The notes beneath the pieces are model-generated. The model was not told the origin of the DNA and did not search any database. It saw nothing but the letters and a program-made list of their open reading frames with translations. A DNA stretch of 64,000 nt. Origin: Azomonas tarimensis (GTDB lineage Bacteria > Pseudomonadota > Gammaproteobacteria > Pseudomonadales > Pseudomonadaceae). The stretch lies in contig NZ_JBHRXZ010000016.1 of the NCBI RefSeq assembly GCF_042648805.1, positions 186,001 to 250,000 of the forward strand, read 5' to 3'. The position numbers and the translations under genes are program-made. Every line of letters starts with the position of its first letter. Position 1 is the first letter of the stretch. Below are positions 31,974 to 41,023 of the stretch, one piece after another.

Positions 31974-32813
31974 TTGATCGTACCGCGGACCCTGCTGCTC
32001 ACGGCTTTGACCATGCTGGCCTTCGCCGGTAACTCGCTGCTGACCCGTGCCGCACTGAGGGACAGTGGCATCGACGCCGCCAGCTTCACCGGCGTCAGGC
32101 TGGCAGCCGGCGCACTTACCCTCTGGCTGCTGCTGCGCGTCCAGAGCGAGACTGTCCGGGGCAACTGGCGATCGGGACTCACCCTGTTCGCCTACGCGGC
32201 GGCCTTTTCCTACGCTTACCTCAGTCTCGACGCCGGAGCCGGGGCCTTGCTGCTGTTCGGGGCCGTGCAGCTGACCATGGCACTGGCCGGCTGGCGACAG
32301 GGTGAGCGCCTGGGCAGCATGCAGACGCTCGGGCTGCTGGCGGCGATGGGGGGGCTGGTCGTGCTGCTGCTGCCGGGCTCGACGGCACCGCCGATGCTCG
32401 GGGCCCTGCTGATGATCGGTTCTGGCATCGCCTGGGGTTTCTATTCGTTGCTTGGACGGGGCGGATCCAGCCCCCTGGCAGTCACGGCGGGCAACTTCAT
32501 CTATTCCCTGCCATTCGCCCTGGTCCTGGCGCTGGCCTTCCACGCTCAGTTGGAATGGAGCGCAGCAGGGATCCTCTACGCAGTACTGGCAGGAGGATTG
32601 ACTTCGGGAATCGGTTACGCGATGTGGTACACGGCGATACGCGGGCTGGGCGCCTTTCAGGCAGCCAGCGTACAACTGAGCGTTCCGGTGATCGCAGCGC
32701 TGGGCGGCGCGCTGCTGCTGGCCGAACCGCTGACCCTGCGCCTGATGGTCGTTTCGCTGATCGTGCTGGGTGGGATCGCCCTGATGCTGCGACCCCGGGC
32801 CGCCAGGCAATAA
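31974..32813 (+). CDS. EamA/DMT-family transporter
   Basis: The 279-residue protein has about ten hydrophobic helices in two EamA repeats (for example LLTALTMLAFAGNSLLTRAA and GGLTSGIGYAMWYTAIRGLG). The substrate is not evident; family members export amino acids, purines or other small metabolites. Translation begins at TTG 31974, 3 bp after the agmR stop, with little upstream ribosome-binding sequence, which suggests coupling to agmR. It converges with glgB; only 19 bp separates their stops, and a GC inverted repeat spans the junction into glgB. Confidence 0.83.
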   Translation: MIVPRTLLLTALTMLAFAGNSLLTRAALRDSGIDAASFTGVRLAAGALTLWLLLRVQSETVRGNWRSGLTLFAYAAAFSYAYLSLDAGAGALLLFGAVQLTMALAGWRQGERLGSMQTLGLLAAMGGLVVLLLPGSTAPPMLGALLMIGSGIAWGFYSLLGRGGSSPLAVTAGNFIYSLPFALVLALAFHAQLEWSAAGILYAVLAGGLTSGIGYAMWYTAIRGLGAFQAASVQLSVPVIAALGGALLLAEPLTLRLMVVSLIVLGGIALMLRPRAARQ

Positions 32814-32832
32814 GCCTGCGGCCCGGCTCCGG

Positions 32833-35046
32833 TCATTGCGGCCGGAGGATGACCACGCTGAGCGGTGGGAGCGTCAGCGACAGCGTCGCGGGCTGGCCGT
32901 GATTCTCTTCCTCGACGGCTTCGAGCCAGCCACCATTGCCGACGTTGGAGCCTCCGTAGCATTCGGCGTCGCTGTTGAAAATCTCCAGCCAGCCACCGGC
33001 CCTCGGGACGCCCACCCCATAGCCTTCCCGGATGACCGGCGTGAAGTTGGCCACCACCAGTAGCGGATAACCGGAGCTGTCGCGGCGCAGCCAGGCGAAA
33101 ACGCTGTTACCGCGATCATCGCCGATCAGCCATTGAAAGCCCTTTGGATCGCTATCGAGTTCATGCAGCGCTGGCTGCTGGCGATAGACGCTGTTCAGGT
33201 CGGCAAGCAGCTTTTGTGCGCCGCAGTGGTCCGGTTCGTCCAGCAGGAACCAGTCCAGCTCGCGGTCATGGTTCCATTCGCGCCACTGGCCGAACTCGCA
33301 GCCCATGAACAGGAGCTTCTTGCCTGGGTGGGTCCACATGAAGCTCAGGTAGGCCCGCAGGTTGGCGAACTTCTGCCAGCGATCACCGGGCATCTTGTCG
33401 ATCAGCGAACCCTTGCCATGTACCACTTCGTCGTGGGAGATGGGTAGCACGAAGTGCTCGGAATAGGCATAGATCATCCCGAACGTCATCTTGTCGTGAT
33501 GATAGGTGCGGTGGATCGGGTTCTCCTGGATGTACTTGAGAGTGTCATGCATCCAGCCCATGTTCCATTTGAAGGAAAAGCCCAGGCCACCCTGCTCCAC
33601 TGGTTTGGATACCCCTGGAAAAGCCGTGGATTCTTCGGCGATCACCAATGCTCCTGGCGCCTCGAGGGCCACCACCTCGTTCAGATGCTGCAGGAAGTCG
33701 ATGGCTTCGAGGTTTTCGCGACCGCCGTAGCGGTTGGGGATCCATTCGCCGTCCTTGCGCGAATAGTCGCGGTAGAGCATCGAAGCCACGGCATCGACGC
33801 GCAGTGCGTCCACATGGAATTCGCGGAGCCAGTGCACCGCCGACGCCAGCATGAAGCCGTGCACTTCGGTGCGCCCGAGGTTGTAGATGAAGGTGTCCCA
33901 ATCCTGGTGGAAGCCCTCGAAGGGGTGCGCGTACTCGTACAGCGCGGTGCCGTCGAAGTCGCCCAGCCCGTGTACGTCAGTGGGGAAATGCGCCGGTACC
34001 CAGTCCAGGATCACACCGATGCCGGCCTGGTGGCAGGCGTCGATAAAGGCGGCGAAGTCTTGTGGACTGCCGTAACGCGCGGTAGGTGCGAACTGCGACA
34101 GCGGCTGGTAGCCCCAGGATCCGCCAAAGGGGTGCTCCATGATGGGCATCAGCTCGATATGGGTGAAACCCATTTCCTGGACATAGGGGATCAGCCGCTC
34201 GGCCAGTTCGTGCCAGTTGTACAGACGCCCCTCGTCCCCTCCGTCACGGCGCCACGAGCCGGCATGCAGTTCATAGATGGAGATAGGCGCTTCAACCGAC
34301 TGGCGGGCGGCGCGGGTGTCCATCCATGCCTGATCGCTCCACTGGTGCTCCAGCGGCGCGGCGACCACCGATGCCGTGCCTGGCGGCATTTCGGTGGCCA
34401 GCGCGACCGGATCGGCGCGCAGTGGCAGCATGCCGTACTGTCCGAGAATCTCGTACTTGTAGGGCTCGCCCGGTTCCAGTCGCGGAATGAACAGCTCCCA
34501 CACCCCGGCCGGCAGGCGATGCCGCATGGGATGCCGACGGCCGTCCCAGCTGTTGAAGTTGCCCACCACCGAGATGCGCCGTGCATTGGGTGCCCAGACG
34601 GCGAAGCGGACGCCAGGTACCCCGTCCACCTCGGTCACCTGTGCCCCGTAGACCTTGCCCATGTAGCGGTGGTTGCCTTCGGAAAAGAGGTAGATGTCCA
34701 TCTCGCCCAGTAGCGGGCCGAAGCTGTAGGGGTCCTCGGTAACCTGGGCTCCACCCGCCCAACGAATGCTCAGGCGGTAGGGCTGTGGTCGGTCGAGGCG
34801 GGCGAAGAACAGGCCGGGCACCTGACCCTGGTCCATCGATGACAGCACTTCGTCGCTGTCACGTGCCAGCACCTCGACGCCCAGCGCGTTGGGCAGATAG
34901 GCCCGGATGACCACGCCGTCGCCATCGGCATGGGGACCCAGGATGGAGAAGGGGTCGCCGTGGACGCCCCGTACCAGCTTATCTACTTCGGAATCCCGCG
35001 GCAGCAGGGAGGTCCCGGACAGGGTCACGGCCGGTCGATCAGTCAT
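32833..35046 (-). CDS. glgB: 1,4-alpha-glucan branching enzyme GlgB
   Basis: The 737-residue enzyme has the N-terminal carbohydrate modules (VRGVHGDPFSILGPHADGDG, then VRFAVWAPNARRISVVGNFN SWDG) and a GH13 barrel. The catalytic pair is visible as Asp418 (DALRVDAVASM) and Glu471 (VIAEESTAFPGV), spaced exactly as in the E. coli enzyme. The third Asp lies in LPISHDEVVHG. It introduces alpha-1,6 branches into the alpha-glucan made by GlgE. The gene overlaps the upstream treS stop by 8 bp and is the last of the operon glgE-treS-glgB. Confidence 0.95.
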   Translation of the reverse strand: MTDRPAVTLSGTSLLPRDSEVDKLVRGVHGDPFSILGPHADGDGVVIRAYLPNALGVEVLARDSDEVLSSMDQGQVPGLFFARLDRPQPYRLSIRWAGGAQVTEDPYSFGPLLGEMDIYLFSEGNHRYMGKVYGAQVTEVDGVPGVRFAVWAPNARRISVVGNFNSWDGRRHPMRHRLPAGVWELFIPRLEPGEPYKYEILGQYGMLPLRADPVALATEMPPGTASVVAAPLEHQWSDQAWMDTRAARQSVEAPISIYELHAGSWRRDGGDEGRLYNWHELAERLIPYVQEMGFTHIELMPIMEHPFGGSWGYQPLSQFAPTARYGSPQDFAAFIDACHQAGIGVILDWVPAHFPTDVHGLGDFDGTALYEYAHPFEGFHQDWDTFIYNLGRTEVHGFMLASAVHWLREFHVDALRVDAVASMLYRDYSRKDGEWIPNRYGGRENLEAIDFLQHLNEVVALEAPGALVIAEESTAFPGVSKPVEQGGLGFSFKWNMGWMHDTLKYIQENPIHRTYHHDKMTFGMIYAYSEHFVLPISHDEVVHGKGSLIDKMPGDRWQKFANLRAYLSFMWTHPGKKLLFMGCEFGQWREWNHDRELDWFLLDEPDHCGAQKLLADLNSVYRQQPALHELDSDPKGFQWLIGDDRGNSVFAWLRRDSSGYPLLVVANFTPVIREGYGVGVPRAGGWLEIFNSDAECYGGSNVGNGGWLEAVEEENHGQPATLSLTLPPLSVVILRPQ

Positions 35047-38000
35047 GGAAGTCTCCGTCAGTCAACTGTTGTGCCAACGAAGCCAGTCCGGCGAGCGGAA
35101 CCGGCAGCCAGGCCGGGCGGTTTTCGGCTTCGTAGGCCACTTCATATGCGGTCTTCTCCAGCGTAAACAGGAGAAGTGCGGCCTCTGTGCCACGCGCCTG
35201 GGTCCAGGCATGCGGTAGCGACGCGGAAGCATTGCGATAGGCGTCGAGAAACACCGCTACCGCGCGCTGGCGATAATCGGTGGCGATGCGTTTGCGGGCC
35301 TGATCCGCTTCCTTGGAGGTATCGCTGCTCTGAGCGCCACGCTGTGTCATGGCTGCAGCATAATCGAAAGAGCGCAGTACGCCTGCAACGTCCTTGTAAG
35401 GACTGAGCTTTGCGCGCCGCTCTTCCAGCGAGCGCGCCGGCTCACCTTCGAAGTCGATGAAGCAGGCATCACCCTGGACCACCAGTATCTGGCCCAGGTG
35501 CAGGTCGCCATGGACCCGTGTCCTCAGCCCGCCCTGGCAGCCATGGGCAAGCCGGTCGACCGCTGCCAGCAGCGTCTCGCGCTGTGCCTGGAGCTGGTCG
35601 ACGAGGGCGGCGTCGCGACGTTCGAGGCCATCTCGTTTCTGGACCAGCAGGTCGAGAGCGTGGGCCAGTTCGTCGCGGATGCTGTCGGCCCAGATCTGGC
35701 TCTGCGCCGGCTCGGTCAGTTCGCGGGCGAAGGCAGGGTCGTCGGTATCCGCTGCCAGCGCCAAATGTAGCTCACCGAGCCGCTGGCCCAGCAGGCGGTT
35801 GAAGGTCTCGAGTTCGTCGAGAGCGCTGAACTGGTTTTCCATCTCGGATTCGCCGCCGGCGATCTCGTCGCGCACCGCTCGGTCGAGATTGTTCAGCGTC
35901 CACTCCCAGGCGTCGCCCTGGTTATCCAGATAACGCTGGGCGACCATCAGCGCATGGGGCACGCCCGAGCTGTCGACGCGGCTGACCTGGCCGAGCATCG
36001 CCGAGATGTTGGCGAAGCCATGGCGCGTGAGGAAGGCCCCCATCTCCAGTTCGGGGTGAACCCCGGCAGTAACCCGTCGCAACAGCTTGATGATCACGCT
36101 GTCCTGTACGATCACCGAAGTATTGGACTGCTCGACCCCCGGATAGCGCACGCCTGGCTGCTCCGGCAGGGAGATATCGGCCAGTTGTGGCATGCCCTCG
36201 AAGCAGATGCGCTCACCCTTGTTGTCGATGACCAGATTCTCGCGCAGCGCCTTGAGTACCCCCAGGACAAAGGCGTCCAGGGTGAAGGCGTCGGTCAGCA
36301 GACCGACTTCAGGTCCTTTGCGCACCCTGGCCATGGCCATCTGCTGCGGCAGTGCCGTGCCGAAATCGGCCTCGGCGAGGTAGCCCATGGGGACCTGGTA
36401 GGTGTCACTGCGTCCGCCGGCCTGCACTGCAATCTCGCAGAGGAAGGCCGGATGGGCCTTGTCGCCGAATGGCAGGCTGTAGCACAACTTGAGGGCGTCG
36501 ATGGGCGAATCCTTGCTGGCGAACCAGCGCCGTTTCGGCAGCCAGGCCGGCATCGAATCGGTTTCGAGAACACGCCGGCAATTGGTGTTGAGGCTGTCCA
36601 TGCGCTGAAACACGAGCGTCTGGAAATCGGGCATGGTGTCCACCGGTTCCTGGTGCCAACTGGGCATCTGGTCCTTGCTCGCCAACTGAAACCAGTAGAA
36701 GCCATAAGGCGGTAGGGTGAGCAGGTAGTTGAGCTGGCCAATGGGCGGGAAGGCGCTGCCGCCCAGCATTTCCACCGGCACCATGCCGGCGTACTGGGAC
36801 AGCTCGAGTTCGGCAGCCTGTGAAGAACGAGACACGTTGGCCACGCAGAGGATGACCTGCGCGCTGCCATCCTCGGCGGTGTATTCGCGCAGATAAGCCA
36901 GGATGCGCCGGTTGGCCGGGGCCAGCATCTTCAGGGTACCGCGCCCGAACGCCTGGAACTGGCGACGCACGCTGAGCAGCCGACGGGTCCAGTTGAGCAG
37001 TGAATAGGGATCGCGCTGCTGGGCTTCGACGTTGATGGTCTGGTAGCCATACAGCGGGTCCATGATCGGCGGCAACACCAGACTCGCCGGATCGGCGCGG
37101 GAGAAGCCGCCGTTGCGATCCACCGACCACTGCATCGGCGTGCGCACCCCGTCACGGTCGCCGAGATAGATGTTGTCGCCCATGCCGATCTCGTCACCGT
37201 AATAAATCACCGGCGTACCGGGCATCGACAGCAGCAGGCTGTTGAGCAGCTCGATGCGCCGCCGATCACGCTCCAGTAGCGGTGCCAGGCGGCGGCGGAT
37301 ACCCAGGTTGATCCGTGCGCGCTTGTCGGATGCGTAGTAATTCCAGAGATAGTCGCGCTCCCTGTCGGTCACCATCTCCAGCGTCAGCTCATCATGGTTG
37401 CGCAGGAAGATCGCCCACTGGCAGTTGCCTGGAATTTCCGGGGTCTGGCGCAGGATATCGGTAACCGGGAAACGGTCCTCCTGCGCCAACGCCATGTACA
37501 TGCGGGGCATCAGAGGGAAGTGGAAAGCCATATGGCATTCGTCGCCCGGCCCGCCATTCTCTCCACCGAAATACAGCTGGGTGTCCTCCGGCCACTGGTT
37601 GGCTTCGGCCAGCAACATGCGGTCCGGATAGTTGGCGTCGATTTCCGCGCGGATCGCCTTGAGGACCTGATGGGTTTCCTTGAGGTTCTCGTTGTTGGTG
37701 CCGTCGCGCTCGACCAGGTAGGGAATGGCATCGAGCCGCAGCCCGTCTATGCCTAGGTCCAGCCAGTAGCGCATGATGCCGAGAACGGCCTTGAGCACCT
37801 GGGGGTTGTCGAAATTCAGGTCCGGCTGGTGCGAATAGAAGCGGTGCCAGAAGAACTGCTCGGCCACCGGGTCCCAGGTCCAGTTCGATTTCTCGGTATC
37901 GAGAAAGATGATCCGGGTGCCCTGGTATTTGTCGTCGGTATCGGACCAGACGTAGAAGTTGCGCGCCGCCGAGCCCTTCTTGGCCTTGCGCGCACGCTGG

Positions 38001-38368
38001 AACCAGGGGTGCTGATCCGAGGTGTGGTTGATGACCAGCTCGGTGATGACGCGCAAGCCACGCTTGTGCGCCTCGGCGATGAATCGCTTGGCGTCGGCCA
38101 GGTTGCCGTAATCGGGATGCACGCCACGGTATTCGGCGATGTCGTAGCCGTCGTCGCGTCGTGGCGAAGGATAGAAGGGCAACAGCCAGATGGTGTTGAC
38201 GCCCAGACCGGCGATGTAATCGAGCTTGTCGATCAGGCCGGCGAAGTCGCCAACCCCATCGTTGTTCGAATCAAAGAAGGACTTCAGGTGTACCTGGTAG
38301 ATCACCGCGTCCTTGTACCAGAGCGGGTCCTTGATGAACGCAGCGGGCTTGCGGGGTGCTTTTGCCAT
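35039..38368 (-). CDS. treS: Trehalose synthase / maltokinase fusion protein (TreS-Pep2)
   Basis: This 1109-residue bifunctional protein has an N-terminal GH13 trehalose synthase (residues about 10-560; YKDAVIYQVHLKSFFDSNND, GLRLDAIPYLVERDGTNNEN with nucleophile Asp213, LRNHDELTLEMVTDRERDY) and a C-terminal maltokinase (about 600-1100; RRWFASKDSPI near the junction, and the kinase-like VHGDLHLGQILVVQGDACFIDFEGEP). Together they isomerise trehalose to maltose and phosphorylate it to maltose-1-phosphate, the substrate of GlgE. Such fusions are known in P. aeruginosa and other Pseudomonas. The gap from glgE (65 bp) contains a 31-nt hairpin. Confidence 0.95.
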   Translation of the reverse strand: MAKAPRKPAAFIKDPLWYKDAVIYQVHLKSFFDSNNDGVGDFAGLIDKLDYIAGLGVNTIWLLPFYPSPRRDDGYDIAEYRGVHPDYGNLADAKRFIAEAHKRGLRVITELVINHTSDQHPWFQRARKAKKGSAARNFYVWSDTDDKYQGTRIIFLDTEKSNWTWDPVAEQFFWHRFYSHQPDLNFDNPQVLKAVLGIMRYWLDLGIDGLRLDAIPYLVERDGTNNENLKETHQVLKAIRAEIDANYPDRMLLAEANQWPEDTQLYFGGENGGPGDECHMAFHFPLMPRMYMALAQEDRFPVTDILRQTPEIPGNCQWAIFLRNHDELTLEMVTDRERDYLWNYYASDKRARINLGIRRRLAPLLERDRRRIELLNSLLLSMPGTPVIYYGDEIGMGDNIYLGDRDGVRTPMQWSVDRNGGFSRADPASLVLPPIMDPLYGYQTINVEAQQRDPYSLLNWTRRLLSVRRQFQAFGRGTLKMLAPANRRILAYLREYTAEDGSAQVILCVANVSRSSQAAELELSQYAGMVPVEMLGGSAFPPIGQLNYLLTLPPYGFYWFQLASKDQMPSWHQEPVDTMPDFQTLVFQRMDSLNTNCRRVLETDSMPAWLPKRRWFASKDSPIDALKLCYSLPFGDKAHPAFLCEIAVQAGGRSDTYQVPMGYLAEADFGTALPQQMAMARVRKGPEVGLLTDAFTLDAFVLGVLKALRENLVIDNKGERICFEGMPQLADISLPEQPGVRYPGVEQSNTSVIVQDSVIIKLLRRVTAGVHPELEMGAFLTRHGFANISAMLGQVSRVDSSGVPHALMVAQRYLDNQGDAWEWTLNNLDRAVRDEIAGGESEMENQFSALDELETFNRLLGQRLGELHLALAADTDDPAFARELTEPAQSQIWADSIRDELAHALDLLVQKRDGLERRDAALVDQLQAQRETLLAAVDRLAHGCQGGLRTRVHGDLHLGQILVVQGDACFIDFEGEPARSLEERRAKLSPYKDVAGVLRSFDYAAAMTQRGAQSSDTSKEADQARKRIATDYRQRAVAVFLDAYRNASASLPHAWTQARGTEAALLLFTLEKTAYEVAYEAENRPAWLPVPLAGLASLAQQLTDGDFHD

Positions 38369-38390
38369 TTCAGATTCCTTGCTGGTGCCT

Positions 38391-38421
38391 CTTCCCCTCG
38401 CCCGTACCGGGTGAGGGGAAG
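38391..38421. repeat. Inverted repeat between glgE and treS
   Basis: CTTCCCCTCGCCCG and CGGGTGAGGGGAAG flank a 3-base loop (TAC): 14-bp arms with one mismatch. It lies in the 65-bp gap after glgE on the minus strand. No T-run follows, so it is more likely an mRNA processing, stability or attenuation element, or a short REP-like sequence, than a full terminator. Confidence 0.65.
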
Positions 38422-38433
38422 CCGTTGTCCCGA

Positions 38434-40458
38434 CTACTGACCGACCTGCATGTCAGGCTCGGCGGACGGCGGTGTCAGGCGCCAGATTCCGAATGGCAGA
38501 TGCCAGGGCTCGATGCGCATCCACTGGGACTTGCCGTACCAGGTCCAGCGGTGGCCATTCATCAGATCTTCGCCATAGGTCTGTGCGTCGTCAGGCAGTC
38601 CGAATTCCCACAGGGGCAGTTCGAAAGAACCTTCCTGGGCGTTGTGCGGGTCCATGCACACCGCAACCAGAATGAAATTGGAGCGGTCGGCGGTACGCTT
38701 GCCGAAATACAGGATGTTGTCATTGGCCACGTGGTAGAGCTGGAAACCCAGGTGCGTATGCAGTGCGGGGTTCTGGCGGCGAATGCGATTGAGCTGGGCG
38801 ATTTCCCAGATAATGTTGCCAGGCGCCCGATAGTCGCGAGGGCGGATCTCGTACTTTTCGGAGTTGAGGTACTCCTCCTTGCCCGGCACCGGAGCCGCCT
38901 CGCACAGCTCGAAGCCCGAGTACATGCCCCAGAGTCCCGAGCCCATGGTCGCCAGCGCCGCACGGATGAGAAAGCCCGGGCGACCCGAGGTGTGCAGGAA
39001 GAAGGGGTTGATATCCGGCGTGTTGACGAAGAAGTTCGGCCGGTAGCAGTCGCGCCAGGGCGTCTCGTTGAGTTCGGTGAGGTATTCGCCCATTTCCTGT
39101 TTGGTGTTGCGCCAGGTGAAATAGGTATAGCTCTGGTTGAAGCCCACCTTGCCCAGACCAGCCATCACCGCAGGCCGGGTGAAGGCCTCGGAGAGAAACA
39201 TCACGTCCGGATCGCGAGCGCGGATATCGGCGATCAGCCACTCCCAGAACGGTAGCGGCTTGGTGTGGGGGTTATCGACGCGGAAGATCTTCACCCCCTG
39301 CTCCACCCATAGCCAGACCACGTCACGCAGGGCGTTCCACAGGTCGGGCATCGCATCGTCGGCATAGAAGTCGACGTTGACGATGTCCTGGTACTTCTTC
39401 GGCGGGTTCTCGGCGTATTTGATCGTCCCGTCCGGACGCCAGGAGAACCAGCCCGGATGCTCTTTCAACCAGGGATGGTCCTGCGAGCACTGAATGGCGA
39501 AATCGAGGGCAATCTCGAGACCCTTATCGGCAGCGGCCTGTACCAACGCGCGGAAATCGTCGAAGTCGCCCAGCTCCGGGTGAATGGCGTCATGACCGCC
39601 ATCCTCGCTGCCGATGGCATAGGGACTACCGGGATCGTTGGGGCCGGCTTCGAGGCTGTTGTTGCGCCCTTTGCGATGCGTGCGACCGATCGGATGAATG
39701 GGCGGGAAATAGAGCACGTCGAAGCCCATGTCGCGGATCATCGGCAGGCGCTTGATGACGTCGCGGAAGGTGCCGTGGCGCTCGGGGCTGTCGGTCTCCG
39801 AACGTGGAAACAGTTCGTACCAGCTGGCGAACTCGGCGCGGGTACGCTCGACGTCCAGTGGAAATGCCGCCGACTCGCTGCAATGATCACGCGGATCGGC
39901 TGCCCGCATGGCATTGGCGGTCTCGCTGGCCAGCAGCACCGAGACACGCTCTTCGCTCAGATGGCTATGGTTGAGACGCCCAAGTATGTCCTCCAGCGTA
40001 CCGCGGAGCTCGCCCTCGCTGCGCTGTACCGCGCGCTCGACATGCAGCCGCCCCTCTTCCACCTCCAGCTCGACGGGCACCCCGGCAGCATGCTTCTTGC
40101 CCAGCTCGTAGCGATAGGTTTCATACAGATCCCACCAGGCCTCGATACGAAACTCGTGGAGAGCCACCTGGGTCGGGGTGAATTCGCCTTCCCACCAGTC
40201 ATTGCCGGTGGCCTTGAGCGAGGTACGGCGCCAGGTCTGCTCCCCCTTCTGCCGCCAGCATACGGCGGCGGCCAGCTTGTCGTGACCGTCGGTGAAGATG
40301 CGGGTGCACACCGCGACCGGGCGGCCAATGATCGCCTTGGCGGCAAAGCGCCCTTCGTTGACCACCGGCTCGGTGGACTCGATGGCAATGCGGGGCATCT
40401 GCAGGGCTTGTTCAAGCGAGGGGTGGATGGAATCGCGCGGGTTGGCACTGTCGGTCAT
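38434..40458 (-). CDS. glgE: Alpha-1,4-glucan:maltose-1-phosphate maltosyltransferase GlgE
   Basis: This 674-residue GH13 enzyme transfers maltosyl units from maltose-1-phosphate to alpha-glucan. It has an N-terminal beta domain (RIAIESTEPVVNEGRFAAKA), the GlgE signature FPPIHPIGRTHRKGRNNS, and the catalytic pair Asp395 (FRVDNPHTKPLPFW) and Glu424 (MFLSEAFTRP), spaced as in other GlgE proteins. I chose ATG 40458, which has AGGAG upstream. It is the first gene of the operon that ends with glgB; trehalose would be made elsewhere, as no treY/treZ or otsA lies in the window. Confidence 0.94.
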   Translation of the reverse strand: MTDSANPRDSIHPSLEQALQMPRIAIESTEPVVNEGRFAAKAIIGRPVAVCTRIFTDGHDKLAAAVCWRQKGEQTWRRTSLKATGNDWWEGEFTPTQVALHEFRIEAWWDLYETYRYELGKKHAAGVPVELEVEEGRLHVERAVQRSEGELRGTLEDILGRLNHSHLSEERVSVLLASETANAMRAADPRDHCSESAAFPLDVERTRAEFASWYELFPRSETDSPERHGTFRDVIKRLPMIRDMGFDVLYFPPIHPIGRTHRKGRNNSLEAGPNDPGSPYAIGSEDGGHDAIHPELGDFDDFRALVQAAADKGLEIALDFAIQCSQDHPWLKEHPGWFSWRPDGTIKYAENPPKKYQDIVNVDFYADDAMPDLWNALRDVVWLWVEQGVKIFRVDNPHTKPLPFWEWLIADIRARDPDVMFLSEAFTRPAVMAGLGKVGFNQSYTYFTWRNTKQEMGEYLTELNETPWRDCYRPNFFVNTPDINPFFLHTSGRPGFLIRAALATMGSGLWGMYSGFELCEAAPVPGKEEYLNSEKYEIRPRDYRAPGNIIWEIAQLNRIRRQNPALHTHLGFQLYHVANDNILYFGKRTADRSNFILVAVCMDPHNAQEGSFELPLWEFGLPDDAQTYGEDLMNGHRWTWYGKSQWMRIEPWHLPFGIWRLTPPSAEPDMQVGQ

Positions 40459-40833
40459 CGGAGGGCTCCTTGGCACGACACAGCACCTTCGGCTGATTCC
40501 CGGGCCTCAGGCGCTGCTGGCAGATGAAAAGGCTTATGGGTTATGTGCTTTCCGAGCCGACCGGCGGATAAAAGTTCCGAATACGGAGGGCGCGGCCGCG
40601 CACGCATCAACGCACTGACGGGCAGAACCCTCGCCTGGATCTGCCAAGCCCTTCCGAAACACACTGGATAGGCCTCGGCAACGGGCCGCAACATCCATTG
40701 CCGGGCCCTGTTCGGCCAGCCCCACGGATCTTCCGGCCATCTGTCACCCGGCTCGGAACGGCCGGAACTAAGCCATACGGATACGCCTCAATCGTCCTGC
40801 ACTGGCGATGAAGACCGCCGGCAGGAGATAGCC
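40459..40833. other. Divergent intergenic region between glgE and a small plus-strand gene
   Basis: These 375 bp separate two divergent starts and should hold the promoter of the glgE operon. Short frames across it lack protein character. I found no clear terminator, tRNA or repeat. In P. aeruginosa the comparable cluster is stress-controlled, but no sure RpoS promoter could be picked by eye. Confidence 0.55.
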
Positions 40834-40998
40834 ATGACTACCCATGCTCGACCCGACATGCCGCATCCAGACCCCGTCGTCCACGACCAGCCCGGGGACG
40901 TTCCGCAAGTGCCATGTCCCGGTGAACGGGAGGACACCAAGCCTGGTGTTCCCCACGCGGACCAGGACGTTGCCGACGAGGAAATGCGCGCAAACTGA
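40834..40998 (+). CDS. Small Pro/Asp-rich hypothetical protein
   Basis: A 54-residue, very hydrophilic protein starts at ATG 40834, with a good ribosome-binding site (CAGGAGATA, 40822-40830) ahead of it. It is rich in Pro, Asp, Glu and His (MPHPDPVVHDQPGDVPQVP; HADQDVADEEMRAN) and has one cysteine and no hydrophobic segment, so it is probably disordered. Short proteins of similar composition occur near glycogen/Ku stress clusters in other Pseudomonas. No function is known to me. It converges with ku, 25 bp away. Confidence 0.6.
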   Translation: MTTHARPDMPHPDPVVHDQPGDVPQVPCPGEREDTKPGVPHADQDVADEEMRAN

Positions 40999-41023
40999 AC
41001 CCTCACGCTATGAAGAGGCAGGC

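Noticed and set aside
33454..34713. 419-codon plus-strand frame opposite glgB
   Set aside because: Antisense shadow; glgB has all catalytic residues with the normal spacing.
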